A DNA stretch of 64,000 nt, taken from contig NZ_CP010979.1 in the NCBI RefSeq assembly GCF_000498395.2, forward strand, positions 434,001 to 498,000, written 5' to 3'. This stretch comes from Pseudomonas putida S13.1.2 (GTDB lineage Bacteria > Pseudomonadota > Gammaproteobacteria > Pseudomonadales > Pseudomonadaceae). The position numbers were made by a program, and so were the translations under genes. This document shows, one piece after another, positions 50,898 through 60,435 of the stretch (position 1 is its first letter; each line of letters begins with the position of its first letter). The notes below the pieces were generated by a model, which was not told the DNA's origin, made no database searches, and was given only the letters and a program-made list of their open reading frames with translations.

Positions 50898-50912
50898 GTG
50901 ATATTTGCTGCA

Positions 50913-51010
50913 CCGGCCTCATCGCCGGCAAGCCAGCTCCTACAGGTACAACACTGGCTTCAAGGTTATCGCTGTGCCTGTGGGAGCTGGCTTGCCGGCG
51001 ATGAGGCCGG
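50913..51010. repeat. REP pair between the DUF488 and GNAT genes
   Basis: CCGGCCTCATCGCCGGCAAG (50913 on) and its inverse ending GGCGATGAGGCCGG (51010) form near-perfect arms of about 34 bp. Confidence 0.9.
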
Positions 51011-51039
51011 CCCTGCCAAACTCCAGAGCCCATTGTGCG

Positions 51040-51471
51040 ATGCCGCTACATTTGATTCCCGCCAACGACAATCACCGTTCGTTTGCCCGCGACCTCACGC
51101 GGCGCGCCATGCTGCCGTACTACCGTGAATTTGACCTGCTTTGGATCGAGGAAGCCTTCGACCAGGCGTGGGGTTGGCGCGAGCAGTGGCTGATCAGCGA
51201 AGGCGACAGCCCGTTGGGTTTCTGCAGCCTCAGCCAGGACCGCCAGGCGCTGTTTATCCGCGAGTTGCACCTGTTGCCCGAACACCGCGGCCGCGGTATC
51301 GGCAGCTGGGTACTGGAAGAGCTGGCGCTGTGGGCCGGTCAGCGGCGCCTGCCGTTGCTGAGGCTGATGGTGTTTCGCAGCAACCCGGCGCGGCTGTTGT
51401 ACCAGCGCCACGGCTTTGTCGAAATGGGCGAGGACGCATGCTTTGTACGCATGCAACGCGCGATAGGTTAG
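51040..51471 (+). CDS. GNAT-family N-acetyltransferase (143 aa)
   Basis: The acetyl-CoA-binding motif A is clear: RELHLLPEHRGRGIGSWVLE, followed by RLMVFRSNPARLLYQRHGFV. The substrate is unknown. The ATG at 51040 starts MPLHLIPANDNHRSF; no strong ribosome-binding site precedes it. The frame is open further upstream through the REP, so the start is tentative. Confidence 0.82.
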   Translation: MPLHLIPANDNHRSFARDLTRRAMLPYYREFDLLWIEEAFDQAWGWREQWLISEGDSPLGFCSLSQDRQALFIRELHLLPEHRGRGIGSWVLEELALWAGQRRLPLLRLMVFRSNPARLLYQRHGFVEMGEDACFVRMQRAIG

Positions 51472-51591
51472 TGGCGCAATGATGGCTTGTCTCCGCCGAA
51501 GCGCAGCGGCATAGTGAACCCAGGCGCTCACGGTCGCCCGTAGACGGGGCGGCTGGGGATGAGCGTGATCAGGGATAAGGAGAAGCCCACA

Positions 51592-51981
51592 ATGAACGGG
51601 ATTGGTCCGCGGCTGCGGGAAGAGCGTGAGCGCCTGGGCATGACCCAGCGCGTGTTTGGCGATATCGGTGGGGTCGAGCCCAACGCCCAGGGCAAGTATG
51701 AAAGCGGCGAGCGTACGCCGCGGGTCGATTACCTTGCAGCGCTGGCGGCCAGGGGGGTGGATGCACTGTACGTGCTTAGCGGCATGCGCACGCCGGCCCC
51801 GCTAGAGGGCTTGAGTACGGATGAGTCGGGGTTGCTGGGCGCCTTTAGGCAGTTGCCGATCGACGACCAGGCGGCCATCTGGCACCTGCTGGGCCGCTTG
51901 AGCAGCGATAGAAAGCCCCGGCAAACCGTGAGGCCTGTCACTGTTGAGCGTCAGGCGTTTCTTACAGAAGCAATGCGTTAG
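51592..51981 (+). CDS. XRE-family transcriptional regulator (129 aa)
   Basis: A Cro/CI-type helix-turn-helix covers roughly residues 5-60: LREERERLGMTQRVFGDIG, then QGKYESGERTPRVDYLAAL. The C-terminal half (LPIDDQAAIWHLLGRLSSD) is helical. The ATG at 51592 has AAGGAG upstream. This resembles solitary phage-type regulators found in pseudomonads upstream of gacA. Targets are unknown. Confidence 0.85.
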   Translation: MNGIGPRLREERERLGMTQRVFGDIGGVEPNAQGKYESGERTPRVDYLAALAARGVDALYVLSGMRTPAPLEGLSTDESGLLGAFRQLPIDDQAAIWHLLGRLSSDRKPRQTVRPVTVERQAFLTEAMR

Positions 51982-52044
51982 ACCCGCTTGGAAAAATTTT
52001 GTTAAGGTGGCGGGATCCAATCGCCCTGCTGACGAGGTGTGTGC

Positions 52045-52683
52045 TTGATTAGGGTCTTAGTGGTCGACGATCACGATCTGGTACGAACCGGTATTACCCG
52101 CATGCTGGCCGACATCGATGGCCTGCAGGTGGTGGGTGAGGGTGACTCGGGCGAATCCGCGCTCAAGCTGGCCCGCGAGCTGAAGCCTGACGTGGTGCTG
52201 ATGGACGTGAAAATGCCCGGCATCGGCGGCCTTGAGGCCACCCGCAAACTGCTGCGCAGCCACCCGGACATCAAGGTAGTGGCCGTGACCGTGTGCGAGG
52301 AAGACCCGTTCCCCACCCGCCTGTTGCAAGCCGGTGCCGCCGGCTACCTGACGAAGGGCGCAGGCCTTGACGAAATGGTCCAGGCCATCCGCCTGGCATT
52401 TGCCGGCCAGCGCTACATCAGCCCGCAAATCGCCCAGCAGCTGGCGCTGAAACCGTTCCAGCCGCAGGGCTCACCGTTCGACACGCTGTCGGAGCGGGAA
52501 ATCCAGATTGCCCTGATGATCGTCGGCTGCCAGAAAGTGCAGATCATCTCTGACAAGTTGTGCCTCTCGCCCAAGACCGTCAATACTTACCGTTATCGGA
52601 TCTTTGAAAAACTCTCGGTCACCAGCGACGTCGAACTGACCTTGCTGGCCGTTCGCCACGGTATGGTCGACGCAAGCCTGTAA
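52045..52683 (+). CDS. gacA: Response regulator GacA
   Basis: GacA is the response regulator of the GacS/GacA system, which activates the small RNAs rsmY/rsmZ and so controls secondary metabolism and biofilm. The receiver domain has LVVDDHDLVRTG and the phospho-acceptor Asp in VVLMDVKMPG (about residue 54); the C-terminal LuxR helix-turn-helix is LSEREIQIALMIVGCQKVQI then LSPKTVNTYRYRIFEKL. The start is TTG 52045 with GAGG 7 bases upstream, as is usual for Pseudomonas gacA. uvrC follows after 6 bp. Confidence 0.96.
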   Translation: MIRVLVVDDHDLVRTGITRMLADIDGLQVVGEGDSGESALKLARELKPDVVLMDVKMPGIGGLEATRKLLRSHPDIKVVAVTVCEEDPFPTRLLQAGAAGYLTKGAGLDEMVQAIRLAFAGQRYISPQIAQQLALKPFQPQGSPFDTLSEREIQIALMIVGCQKVQIISDKLCLSPKTVNTYRYRIFEKLSVTSDVELTLLAVRHGMVDASL

Positions 52684-52689
52684 AACCTC

Positions 52690-54513
52690 ATGTCCCAAGT
52701 GTTTGATGCCAGCGCATTCCTGGCCACCTGCAGTGGTCGCCCGGGCGTTTACCGAATGTTCGACGCCGAAGCCCGGCTGCTTTACGTGGGCAAGGCCAAG
52801 AACCTCAAGAAACGCCTGGCCAGCTATTTCCGCAAGACCGGCCTGGCGCCCAAGACCGCCGCGCTGGTAGGGCGTATCGCGCAGGTCGAAACCACCATCA
52901 CCGCCAACGAAACCGAGGCGTTGCTGCTGGAGCAGAACCTGATCAAGGAGTGGCGGCCGCCGTACAACATCCTGCTGCGCGACGACAAATCCTACCCTTA
53001 CGTGTTCCTGTCCGACGGCGAGTTCCCGCGGTTGGGCATTCACCGTGGGGCGAAGAAGGCCAAGGGCCGCTACTTTGGCCCATACCCCAGCGCCGGGGCT
53101 ATCCGCGAAAGCCTTAGCCTGCTGCAAAAGGCCTTTTCGGTGCGCCAGTGCGAAGACAGCTACTACGCCAACCGCACCCGGCCGTGCCTGCAGTACCAGA
53201 TCAAACGCTGCAAAGGGCCCTGCACCGATCTGGTCACCCCCGAAGAATACGCCGAGGACGTGCGCCACTCGGTGATGTTCCTTGAAGGCCGTAGCCAGCA
53301 ACTGGGCAACGAGCTGAATGCCGAGATGGAGAAGGCCGCCATGGCCCTCGACTTCGAAAAGGCCGCTGAGCTGCGCGACCAGATCGCCTTGTTGCGCCGC
53401 GTGCAGGACCAGCAGTACATCGAGGGCGGCAGTGGTGACGTCGATGTCATCGCCGCCTTCGTCAACCCGGGTGGCGCCTGCGTGCACCTGATCAGCGTGC
53501 GCGGTGGCCGGGTGCTGGGCAGCAAGAACTTCTTCCCGCAGGTGGGCATCGAGGAGGAAGTGGCCGAAGTCATGGCCGCATTCCTTTCCCAGTACTATCT
53601 GGGCAACGCCGAACGCGAACTGCCCGGCGAGTTGATCGTCAACGTTGTTCACGAAGATTTCGATGCCATCACCGAAGCGCTGCACACCCTGCGTGGCCGC
53701 GAGCTGACCATCAGCCACCGGGTACGCGGCACGCGCGCCCGCTGGCAGCAGCTGGCAGTGACCAATGCCGAGCAGGCGCTTAATGCTCGCCTGGCCAACC
53801 GCCAGCACATGGCTGCACGTTTCGAGGCCTTGGCCGAAGTGCTGGGCCTGGACGAAGTGCCGCAGCGCCTGGAATGCTACGACATCAGCCATTCCAGTGG
53901 CGAAGCTACCGTGGCCAGTTGCGTGGTATTCGGCCCAGAAGGCGCGCTGAAGTCCGACTATCGCCGCTTCAACATCGAAGGCGTCACGGCCGGCGATGAC
54001 TACGCCGCCATGCACCAGGCCCTGACCCGCCGTTACGGGCGCATCAAGGACGGTGAGGGCAAGCTGCCCGACGTGTTGCTGGTGGACGGCGGCAAGGGCC
54101 AGCTGAACATGGCCCGCGATGTGATGCAGGAACTGGGCTTCACCGACCTGACCCTGCTCGGGGTGGCCAAGGGCGTAACCCGCAAGGCCGGTTTTGAAAC
54201 CCTGTACCTGAACGACGTGCACCACGAGTTCACGCTGAAAGGTGATTCACCGGCCCTGCACCTGATTCAGCAGATCCGCGACGAAGCCCACCGTTTCGCC
54301 ATTACTGGCCACCGCGCTCGCCGCGGCAAGGCCCGCCGGGTGTCCAGCCTGGAGGATGTGGCCGGGGTAGGGCCCAAACGCCGGCGCGATCTGCTGAAAC
54401 ATTTCGGCGGCCTGCAGGAGCTCAACCGCGCCAGTGTCGATGAAATCGCCAAAGCCCCCGGCATCAGTAAAAAGCTTGCCGAGTCGATTTATGCCAGCCT
54501 GCATAGCGAGTAG
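52690..54513 (+). CDS. uvrC: Excinuclease ABC subunit C
   Basis: UvrC makes both incisions in nucleotide excision repair. The 607-residue protein has the GIY-YIG 3' nuclease domain ([20 protein letters not shown]), the UVR helix ([20 protein letters not shown]), the RNase H-like 5' nuclease domain ([32 protein letters not shown]) and a C-terminal helix-hairpin-helix pair ([18 protein letters not shown]). It is co-oriented with gacA in the classic gacA-uvrC-pgsA arrangement. Confidence 0.97.
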   Translation: MSQVFDASAFLATCSGRPGVYRMFDAEARLLYVGKAKNLKKRLASYFRKTGLAPKTAALVGRIAQVETTITANETEALLLEQNLIKEWRPPYNILLRDDKSYPYVFLSDGEFPRLGIHRGAKKAKGRYFGPYPSAGAIRESLSLLQKAFSVRQCEDSYYANRTRPCLQYQIKRCKGPCTDLVTPEEYAEDVRHSVMFLEGRSQQLGNELNAEMEKAAMALDFEKAAELRDQIALLRRVQDQQYIEGGSGDVDVIAAFVNPGGACVHLISVRGGRVLGSKNFFPQVGIEEEVAEVMAAFLSQYYLGNAERELPGELIVNVVHEDFDAITEALHTLRGRELTISHRVRGTRARWQQLAVTNAEQALNARLANRQHMAARFEALAEVLGLDEVPQRLECYDISHSSGEATVASCVVFGPEGALKSDYRRFNIEGVTAGDDYAAMHQALTRRYGRIKDGEGKLPDVLLVDGGKGQLNMARDVMQELGFTDLTLLGVAKGVTRKAGFETLYLNDVHHEFTLKGDSPALHLIQQIRDEAHRFAITGHRARRGKARRVSSLEDVAGVGPKRRRDLLKHFGGLQELNRASVDEIAKAPGISKKLAESIYASLHSE

Positions 54514-54546
54514 AATGCCGGGCTCAACTTGCAGCCAGTCGTACCG

Positions 54547-55107
54547 ATGAATATTCCAAACCTGCTCACCGTTCTACGCGTCCTGCTCATTCCGTGCTTC
54601 ATTCTGCTGTTCTACATGCCCTATGACTGGAGCTACATGGCAGCCAGCAGCGTGTTTGCCGTTGCCGCCGCCACCGACTGGCTGGACGGCTACCTGGCGC
54701 GTCGCCTGCAGCAGAGCACGCCGTTCGGTGCCTTCCTCGACCCGGTGGCTGACAAGCTGATGGTGGCCGTGGCCCTGGTGCTGCTGGTACAGACCCACGC
54801 CAACTTCTGGCTGACCCTGCCGGCGGCGGTCATCATTGGCCGCGAGATCGTGGTGTCGGCCCTGCGCGAGTGGATGGCCGAGCTAGGGGCGCGGGCGCAT
54901 GTGGCGGTGTCCAACCTTGGCAAGTGGAAGACCGCGGCGCAGATGCTGGCGCTGGTGATCCTGCTGGCCAACCCGCCAGCGGTAACGTTCTGGGTGATTC
55001 TGGGCTACGGGCTGCTGCTGGTGGCGGCGGGGCTGACGCTGTGGTCGATGGTGCACTACCTGCTGGCTGCCTGGCCGCACCTGCGCGAAGGCTCCGAGCA
55101 GAAATAA
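54547..55107 (+). CDS. pgsA: CDP-diacylglycerol-glycerol-3-phosphate 3-phosphatidyltransferase
   Basis: This inner-membrane enzyme makes phosphatidylglycerophosphate, the committed step to phosphatidylglycerol. The 186-residue protein has the CDP-alcohol phosphotransferase signature [13 protein letters not shown] followed by [10 protein letters not shown], with about four helices. The ATG at 54547 begins [20 protein letters not shown]. It lies 33 bp after uvrC and upstream of tRNA-Gly. Confidence 0.96.
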   Translation: MNIPNLLTVLRVLLIPCFILLFYMPYDWSYMAASSVFAVAAATDWLDGYLARRLQQSTPFGAFLDPVADKLMVAVALVLLVQTHANFWLTLPAAVIIGREIVVSALREWMAELGARAHVAVSNLGKWKTAAQMLALVILLANPPAVTFWVILGYGLLLVAAGLTLWSMVHYLLAAWPHLREGSEQK

Positions 55108-55127
55108 ACTTTTTTTGAATCAAGGGG

Positions 55128-55155
55128 TTGACGCTGTTTTAGAAATCGCTAGAAT
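55128..55155 (+). promoter_or_regulatory. Promoter of tRNA-Gly
   Basis: TTGACG (55128-55133), a 16-base spacer and TAGAAT (55150-55155) form a strong sigma70 promoter ending 15 bp before the mature tRNA. Confidence 0.82.
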
Positions 55156-55170
55156 GGCACCCATCACGAC

Positions 55171-55246
<76 letters not shown>

Positions 55247-55288
55247 AATAAAGATCTACAGGTTTCCCTCGAAGTCTGTAAGTCGTCG

Positions 55289-55314
55289 AAAAAAGGCCCT
55301 TCGGGGCCTTTTTT
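55289..55314 (+). terminator. Intrinsic terminator of the tRNA-Gly transcript
   Basis: AAAAAGGCCCC-TTCG-GGGCCTTTTTT is a perfect hairpin with a UUCG-type loop and a U-tract. It would work in both directions, also closing the SDR gene on the opposite strand. Confidence 0.95.
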
Positions 55315-55397
55315 CGTTTCTGCTGGAATCACCAATTAGCAGCCTTATCCCGGCATTTCAGGCCAGAGCCTGGTCGTGCGCCGGGCGTTATGGGTGC

Positions 55398-56189
55398 CTA
55401 GGATTTGGAGCTCGGTCGGCCCGGGATATGGCTAAGTATCGACTTGGAAAAGCCGCCATCGACACAAATATCCTGCCCGGTGACAAAGCCGGCTAGCGGG
55501 CTAACGAGAAACTCGATCACGTTCGCGATATCCATTGGCTCACCAATTCTCCCCAGCGGAATAATCCCTTCCCGTGCTTTCTTGATCTGCGGATCAGCAT
55601 ACATTTTTTCAGACATGGGTGTATGCGTCATACCTGGCGACACGACATTCACTCGAATGCCCTCAGGTGCCCACTCCAGAGCCAGCGTTTGCGCCAACAT
55701 GGTTAATGCTGCCTTGGTGGGGCTGTAGGCGCCAGAGCCGGCATGCGGAAGCTGGCCAGACATCGAAGAGGTGAAGCACGCTGAGCCTCGGCTCTCGCGA
55801 AGATGCGGGTAGCTTGCCTTGGCAAGCAACCAAGCGCCGCGAAGATTGACGGCGAACATGTCGTCCCAGTCCTCAAGGGACAAATTACAGATCGCGCCGG
55901 GGCTGGCGATGCCGGCATTCGCAACCAGCGTGTCAAGCCCGCCAAATTCTGCAACTGCAGCTGCTACCAGCTGCTCAGGCACTGCAGGATCGCCAAGATC
56001 ACCGGACAACGAAATCGCGACGCCACCCATGGCCTTGATTGTTCGAACGACCTCATCCTGGGTTGCGTTTGGAGCCTGGCCACAAACGGCAATTTTCGGC
56101 TGCGAGCCCCGGGCAAGCGCCGCCTCCGCGATTCTCAGGCATGCAGAAGCACCGATGCCGCTACTACCGCCACTAACCAACGCTCTCAT
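55398..56189 (-). CDS. Short-chain dehydrogenase/reductase (catabolic region)
   Basis: This 263-residue classical SDR has the cofactor loop SGGSSGIGASA, NAG in LVANAGIASPG, catalytic Ser in TSSMSGQL, and Tyr/Lys in GAYSPTKAAL. The C-terminus IEFLVSPLAGFVTGQDICVD is typical. The Thr of the usual TGxxxGIG is a Ser. The ATG at 56189 has GAGGG 7 bases upstream. It is divergent from the isomerase-like gene, and an 8-bp-arm palindrome lies upstream. The substrate is probably a hydroxy acid or sugar acid of the pathway. Confidence 0.88.
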   Translation of the reverse strand: MRALVSGGSSGIGASACLRIAEAALARGSQPKIAVCGQAPNATQDEVVRTIKAMGGVAISLSGDLGDPAVPEQLVAAAVAEFGGLDTLVANAGIASPGAICNLSLEDWDDMFAVNLRGAWLLAKASYPHLRESRGSACFTSSMSGQLPHAGSGAYSPTKAALTMLAQTLALEWAPEGIRVNVVSPGMTHTPMSEKMYADPQIKKAREGIIPLGRIGEPMDIANVIEFLVSPLAGFVTGQDICVDGGFSKSILSHIPGRPSSKS

Positions 56190-56215
56190 TTGACAACCCT
56201 CACTCATGGATTTTG

Positions 56216-56240
56216 TTGTAGGTGGAGCCTTAACCTACAA
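56216..56240. promoter_or_regulatory. Operator-like palindrome upstream of the SDR gene
   Basis: TTGTAGGT-N9-ACCTACAA is a perfect 8-bp inverted repeat located 27-51 bp before the SDR start. It could bind one of the regional regulators. Confidence 0.45.
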
Positions 56241-56451
56241 AACTGAATGCAACTTTGCAATCAAATTGACAATGGAAGTCAGTTTCGTTATGGTTTTTTC
56301 GTCATCAGGATGTCCTTGACGGCGCAGTGGCTGGCGCCATCCAGTTACATCCATCGCGTCTCTCCGTAAGCGATAGCGGTCAACTTACAAAATCACAATA
56401 TGAATGGCCCGTTTCACTCAGGTGAATACTCAACTGAAAGGATGTTTGGAT

Positions 56452-57261
56452 ATGATCATCAGCACGTTTTCTTATCTGTGGTCGTCCACGGCAATCGATG
56501 CAATTGCGCAGTTGTCTGAGCATGGGCACCGTGTGTTCGAGGTGCCCGTAAGCTCGCCACATTGCTGGCCGGTGGAAATGTCGACCGCAGAGCGTTCTGC
56601 TGCAAGCGTGCGACTGCGTCAGTACGATGCGAAGATCAGGTCGCTCAATGCCGGCGGCTATGACATAAACCTGGCCAGCCCCGCCGCCAACATGCGTCAG
56701 AAGAGCATCGATCACATCAAGGCGGTGATTGACCTGGCAGTCGCCTGGGATACCCGGGAGGTGGTGATCTCCCCTGGCACCCGGCGCCCGATGATTTCTC
56801 CACCGCTTGAAAAGACTTATGACTGGATGTACGAGAGCCTGGCGGTTTTGACGCCATTGGCGAAGCAGGCGGGTGTTCGCTTGCTGCTAGAAAATACCCC
56901 GTATTGCTTCACGCCTACGATGCGGGAGTTGGCAGAGGTTGTTGGGGTTCTCAATGATGATGTCGTCAGGGTCGTTTATGACATCGCCAATGCTGCTTAT
57001 ATAGGTGAGGATCCGGTAGCGAGTTTGTTGGCCTATCAAAGCGCTATCGACTTTGTGCATGTCTCCGACACCGGCACGGATGTTTGGGGTCATGATCCAG
57101 TTGGCACCGGAATCGTGGACTTCGTCGGATTGGGTGAGGCCGTTCACGCGACCTGCGGTATTGAAAACTGCGTGCTCGAAATCATCCGCGAAGAAAACGC
57201 TTTGTACGAGCTGAACAAAGGTGTGCAGGATCTGCGTGACAAGGGTTGGAACATTCCGTAA
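56452..57261 (+). CDS. Sugar phosphate isomerase/epimerase family protein (AP endonuclease 2-like TIM barrel)
   Basis: This 269-residue protein has a xylose isomerase-like TIM barrel with probable metal ligands in RLLLENTPY (Glu), VVYDIANA (Asp), FVHVSDTG (His) and CVLEIIREE (Glu). Related enzymes include 3-dehydroshikimate dehydratases and ketose epimerases. The ATG at 56452 has AAAGGA 9 bases upstream; an in-frame ATG at 56404 is possible. It converges on the IclR gene. Given the AroE-like gene in the cluster, a role on a cyclitol or shikimate-like compound is possible. Confidence 0.8.
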   Translation: MIISTFSYLWSSTAIDAIAQLSEHGHRVFEVPVSSPHCWPVEMSTAERSAASVRLRQYDAKIRSLNAGGYDINLASPAANMRQKSIDHIKAVIDLAVAWDTREVVISPGTRRPMISPPLEKTYDWMYESLAVLTPLAKQAGVRLLLENTPYCFTPTMRELAEVVGVLNDDVVRVVYDIANAAYIGEDPVASLLAYQSAIDFVHVSDTGTDVWGHDPVGTGIVDFVGLGEAVHATCGIENCVLEIIREENALYELNKGVQDLRDKGWNIP

Positions 57262-57330
57262 TTGCTTTCCTGACGCGCGTCGTCACAATAGCCCTGAGGC
57301 CCGCACTGGGCCCAGGTGCACGTGAGAGGG

Positions 57331-58137
57331 TTAGCGTGAGGGCAGCGAATCTTCACCGCTCACCGAAGTCCACAGCGACCAGCACTCGCCAACCCTGATG
57401 GCCGACCTTTTCAAGCGTTCGATATGAGCATCCAGGGTTTCCTCGTGCATGCGTGCGATGGGGCCGGCGATGCTGAGGGTTGCCACTGGGCCCGAGTTGT
57501 TTGGCCGTGATACGTCGAATACAGGCACTGCCACAACGCACACGCCCACTTCACCTTCTTCTCTGACTATCGCGTGCCCCTCTTTGCGGATCAGCGCGAT
57601 GTCATCGAAAATGTCGCGTATCGAAACGCGTGCGTTAGGCCCTGCGTACTCCCGGCTGTTCTCGATATCCCAGGCGGCGAGAATGCGCATCGCGCGTTCA
57701 TCACGCATGGTGGAGAGCCATGCTTTGCCTGCCGCAGTGGTATGGGGAATGATTTTTTCATCCAGGGCGCGGCGGTATTGAAGCCCCCTGGTATTTTTCG
57801 TGGCTTGCAGTACCCACGTCAGATGATCCTCTGCAACTTCCGCCAAGCGAACATGTTCGCCGGTTTCCCTGGCGAGTTCGTTAAGCAAAGGTTGCATGAT
57901 CCTGGCAAAGCCGGTTTCAGTGATGTAGTTCACGCCCATGCTGGGGATTTTCAGCGTCAGGCAGTAATGGTCCTGCTCGTCCTGGTAAACGTAGCCTCTT
58001 TCCCGCAGGGCGCTCAATATACGGTGAGCCGTGGCCATGGGCACTTGAGTCTGTTCACTGATTTCAGACAGGGCGAGGCCGCCTGGATGTGAAAGGAGCA
58101 GTTCCAAAGTATTGAAGTAGCGGCCTATATGTGACAA
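57331..58137 (-). CDS. IclR-family transcriptional regulator (first)
   Basis: This 268-residue protein has an N-terminal winged helix (LALSEISEQTQVPMATAHRI) and the IclR effector domain, with TGEHVRLAEVAEDHLTWVLQ, TTAAGKAWLS and the C-terminal TLSIAGPIARM. It starts at TTG 58137, with AAAGGA 8 bases upstream. The Gfo/Idh gene ends 31 bp upstream on the same strand, so the two may be co-transcribed. It probably controls the neighbouring catabolic genes. Confidence 0.88.
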   Translation of the reverse strand: MSHIGRYFNTLELLLSHPGGLALSEISEQTQVPMATAHRILSALRERGYVYQDEQDHYCLTLKIPSMGVNYITETGFARIMQPLLNELARETGEHVRLAEVAEDHLTWVLQATKNTRGLQYRRALDEKIIPHTTAAGKAWLSTMRDERAMRILAAWDIENSREYAGPNARVSIRDIFDDIALIRKEGHAIVREEGEVGVCVVAVPVFDVSRPNNSGPVATLSIAGPIARMHEETLDAHIERLKRSAIRVGECWSLWTSVSGEDSLPSR

Positions 58138-58167
58138 TTTTCTAATCCTTTGTTTTGCGTCAGGGTG

Positions 58168-59166
58168 TTAGACCTTGATGGGGACGCCGCCCAGGCGATC
58201 TGACTCATAGGCCGCCTCGATGATACGCATGACGCGGTGCATGGTTGCTAGCCCGGCGCCTGCATAAGCACTATCACGGTCAGCCGCCAGGATGTCGGTT
58301 ACGAAGTTGTCGTAATACACGTCAGAGTTCAAGCTCATGTGCAGGTCACTTGCCTGCCCGGCCGCGTCGACCAGCCGCATGCCATCTGCGGTGGAGCGTG
58401 CGTAAAACTGATCAGTTGACATTGAAAATGAATACTCCCGCTGCTCGGGGGTATTGGCGGGATAATTGTACCCCGTTTCGATAGTGCAGATGCAGCCACT
58501 CTCGGTCACCAGGGTCATCAACGAGCCGATCTCAACGGCTGTCAGTAGCGGGTCGCGATACATCACTGCCGACACGCTTCGAATCGCCTCGCCAGAAATT
58601 TCCTGAACCAGATCGACGAAATGTGGCGCGAGATTGATTGTGCATCCGCCACCCGAGCGTTTCGGCTCAAGCATCCAGGAGCAACTGTTAGCCAGGTAGC
58701 GGCCAGGCGGGCCAGCGTTGAATCGAAACGCCAGGGTCCTCCACTTGGCTTCACGCTGCCTGGCTTCTTGTTTCAGGCGGTTCAGTAATTCGCTGTGCCG
58801 CCATATCAGCGGCACCGCCACGAACAGGCCGTCGGCTTCGGTGCGTTGGTAAAGGTCCAGCACTTCGTGCTGGGTTAGTCCACAGGGCTTTTCCATCGCG
58901 AAGGGGACTTTTTGCTCGATCAATGCCGTACCCATGGCATACAGCTCATCGTGTGGGCCAAAGGCAAAGGCGAAATCAGCCTCCTCGTTTTCCAGCAGGG
59001 TTTCCCAGTGATCGTAAAGTTGTGCACCGAAACGCTGGGCGAGAGCAGGCCCCCGCGATCCTGTTGCGTCGGACACCGCCGTGACCGTTACATCAGGCAA
59101 ACGCTCCAGAGCATCGAGATAGAGGGGGGTGTGCCAGTGACTGACTTCCAGGAGAACGACGTTCAA
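58168..59166 (-). CDS. Gfo/Idh/MocA-family oxidoreductase
   Basis: This 332-residue NAD(P)-dependent dehydrogenase starts at TTG 59166, with AAAGGG 7 bases upstream. The family EKP motif is in FAMEKPCGLTQHEVLDLY, and a His in INLAPHFVDL lies at the expected catalytic position. The N-terminal Rossmann loop is atypical (VVLLEVSHWHTP, no GxGxxG), a feature of a subset of the family. It probably oxidises a polyol or cyclitol. A palindrome AAGTA-N8-TACTT lies at 59186-59203, just upstream. Confidence 0.82.
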   Translation of the reverse strand: MNVVLLEVSHWHTPLYLDALERLPDVTVTAVSDATGSRGPALAQRFGAQLYDHWETLLENEEADFAFAFGPHDELYAMGTALIEQKVPFAMEKPCGLTQHEVLDLYQRTEADGLFVAVPLIWRHSELLNRLKQEARQREAKWRTLAFRFNAGPPGRYLANSCSWMLEPKRSGGGCTINLAPHFVDLVQEISGEAIRSVSAVMYRDPLLTAVEIGSLMTLVTESGCICTIETGYNYPANTPEQREYSFSMSTDQFYARSTADGMRLVDAAGQASDLHMSLNSDVYYDNFVTDILAADRDSAYAGAGLATMHRVMRIIEAAYESDRLGGVPIKV

Positions 59167-59454
59167 ACATCCACCCTTTATAAATAAGTAAGTTTGAATA
59201 CTTGCTGACGCTATCGAGGTTTCGGATGTGACCGCTAACCAGTAGCGCGCAAGCGACATTGGCGAAGTTGCAAGCAGCCTAACACGACCCTATTACGAAC
59301 GGAAGTGAGTTACGTTGTTGTTGGGCGTTGAGCGCTGTGGAGGCAAGGCAGCCAGCACCAAGGATGTGAGCATGCCGAAAGCATGCGCATCGTTGAGGCT
59401 CCGATTGGCGTGATGAAGCACGCTCGGGCTGGCAGCCAGGGGGAGGAGGGGGTG
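59167..59454. other. Gene-free region between Gfo/Idh and AroE-like genes
   Basis: It holds the AAGTA-N8-TACTT palindrome (59186-59203) that probably belongs to the Gfo/Idh promoter, and a small GCATGC-CGAAA-GCATGC hairpin near 59371-59388. No ORF with a ribosome-binding site or clear terminator was seen. Confidence 0.5.
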
Positions 59455-60279
59455 TTACAGTCCGGTCGAGTAGCGACGCTCGATGTCTTTGAAGCCCAGG
59501 AAACCCAGTGCCAGCAAGGCTTGGCCTAAATGCATGGGCTGGCCATCAAGGGTTTTGCATCCGCGTGCTTGTGCCGCCAGTAACAACGCGGTTGGCTCGG
59601 ATCGAGTGATGTTGTCGACCACCACCATGGCGGGGGTCAAGTGCTCTGCTTCTATTGGCATCGGATCATCAGGGTTCATGCCGAGCGGGGTAGCATTGAT
59701 AACGATGTCATGACCTGCAGGGTCTGCGGGCCCTGCCTGCACATCGCACAAACCTTCTTTGCCAGCGTTTTGCGCCAGGTCGGCGGCACGGTGCGGATCC
59801 AGATCTGAAATGATCAGTGAGCGGGCGCCAGCAGCGGCAACGGCAAAAGCGATGTCCCTTCCCGAGCCACCGGCTCCGACCAGGAGAACCGATTTCCCAA
59901 GTACAGAAACTCCCTGACGCTGCATGCCCAGTATGCAGCCGAGCCCATCGAACACAGCGCCCTCCCAGCGACCGTCCTTGTCGCAGCGAACCACATTTAT
60001 TGCCCCTACCTGGCGCGCGGTGGGGTGAAGAATGTCCACGACTTCAAGCATGGTTTGCTTGTGCGGCATGGTGACCAGAAGCCCAGCGAGGTTGCGCACA
60101 GCGCGCGCGCCTTTGACAAACTCGGCCAGGCCCTGCGTGCCGACCTCCAATGGGATGCAGACGGCGTCAGTCTGTGCTTCGGCGAATAGCCTGTTCAGCA
60201 GCATCGGGGATTTGGCGCTCTTGAGCGGGTCACCTATCAATCCATAGATGCGCGTGTTGCCGGTGATGAGTGGGTGCAT
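59455..60279 (-). CDS. Shikimate dehydrogenase family protein (AroE/quinate dehydrogenase-like)
   Basis: This 274-residue protein has the AroE layout. The substrate segment is GDPLKSAKSPMLLNRLF, the catalytic Lys lies in LVTMPHKQTML, and the acidic partner is probably in VFDGLGCIL. The cofactor loop LLVGAGGSGRDIAF and INATPLGMNPDD are also present. Its setting beside a MHS transporter and IclR genes, away from the biosynthetic aroE locus, suggests a catabolic paralogue using quinate, shikimate or a related ring. The GNT in place of the usual start motif is not informative. Confidence 0.85.
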   Translation of the reverse strand: MHPLITGNTRIYGLIGDPLKSAKSPMLLNRLFAEAQTDAVCIPLEVGTQGLAEFVKGARAVRNLAGLLVTMPHKQTMLEVVDILHPTARQVGAINVVRCDKDGRWEGAVFDGLGCILGMQRQGVSVLGKSVLLVGAGGSGRDIAFAVAAAGARSLIISDLDPHRAADLAQNAGKEGLCDVQAGPADPAGHDIVINATPLGMNPDDPMPIEAEHLTPAMVVVDNITRSEPTALLLAAQARGCKTLDGQPMHLGQALLALGFLGFKDIERRYSTGL

Positions 60280-60367
60280 GTGGACCTACTGTAGTTGGCG
60301 AGTGCGCGCCAATTGCCAGCTCGCGGATTGGATTCTTGCTGGCGGCGCACACGTTCATCGCCTTGGG

Positions 60368-60408
60368 GCTCAACGTGCTGCGCAGGGCAATTGCGCAACA
60401 CGTTGAGC
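60368..60408. repeat. Strong 17-bp hairpin 3' of the MHS transporter gene
   Basis: GCTCAACGTGCTGCGCA (60368-60384) and TGCGCAACACGTTGAGC (60392-60408) pair with one mismatch over a 7-base loop. It starts 27 bp beyond the transporter stop on the minus strand, without a U-tract, so it is not a standard terminator. Confidence 0.75.
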
Positions 60409-60435
60409 GTGATGGGTCTGGTTGTCAGGTGTGCG

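Noticed and set aside
52471..54225. 584-aa minus-strand frame opposite uvrC
   Set aside because: uvrC on the other strand has all domains and catalytic motifs. The antisense frame has no recognisable protein features.
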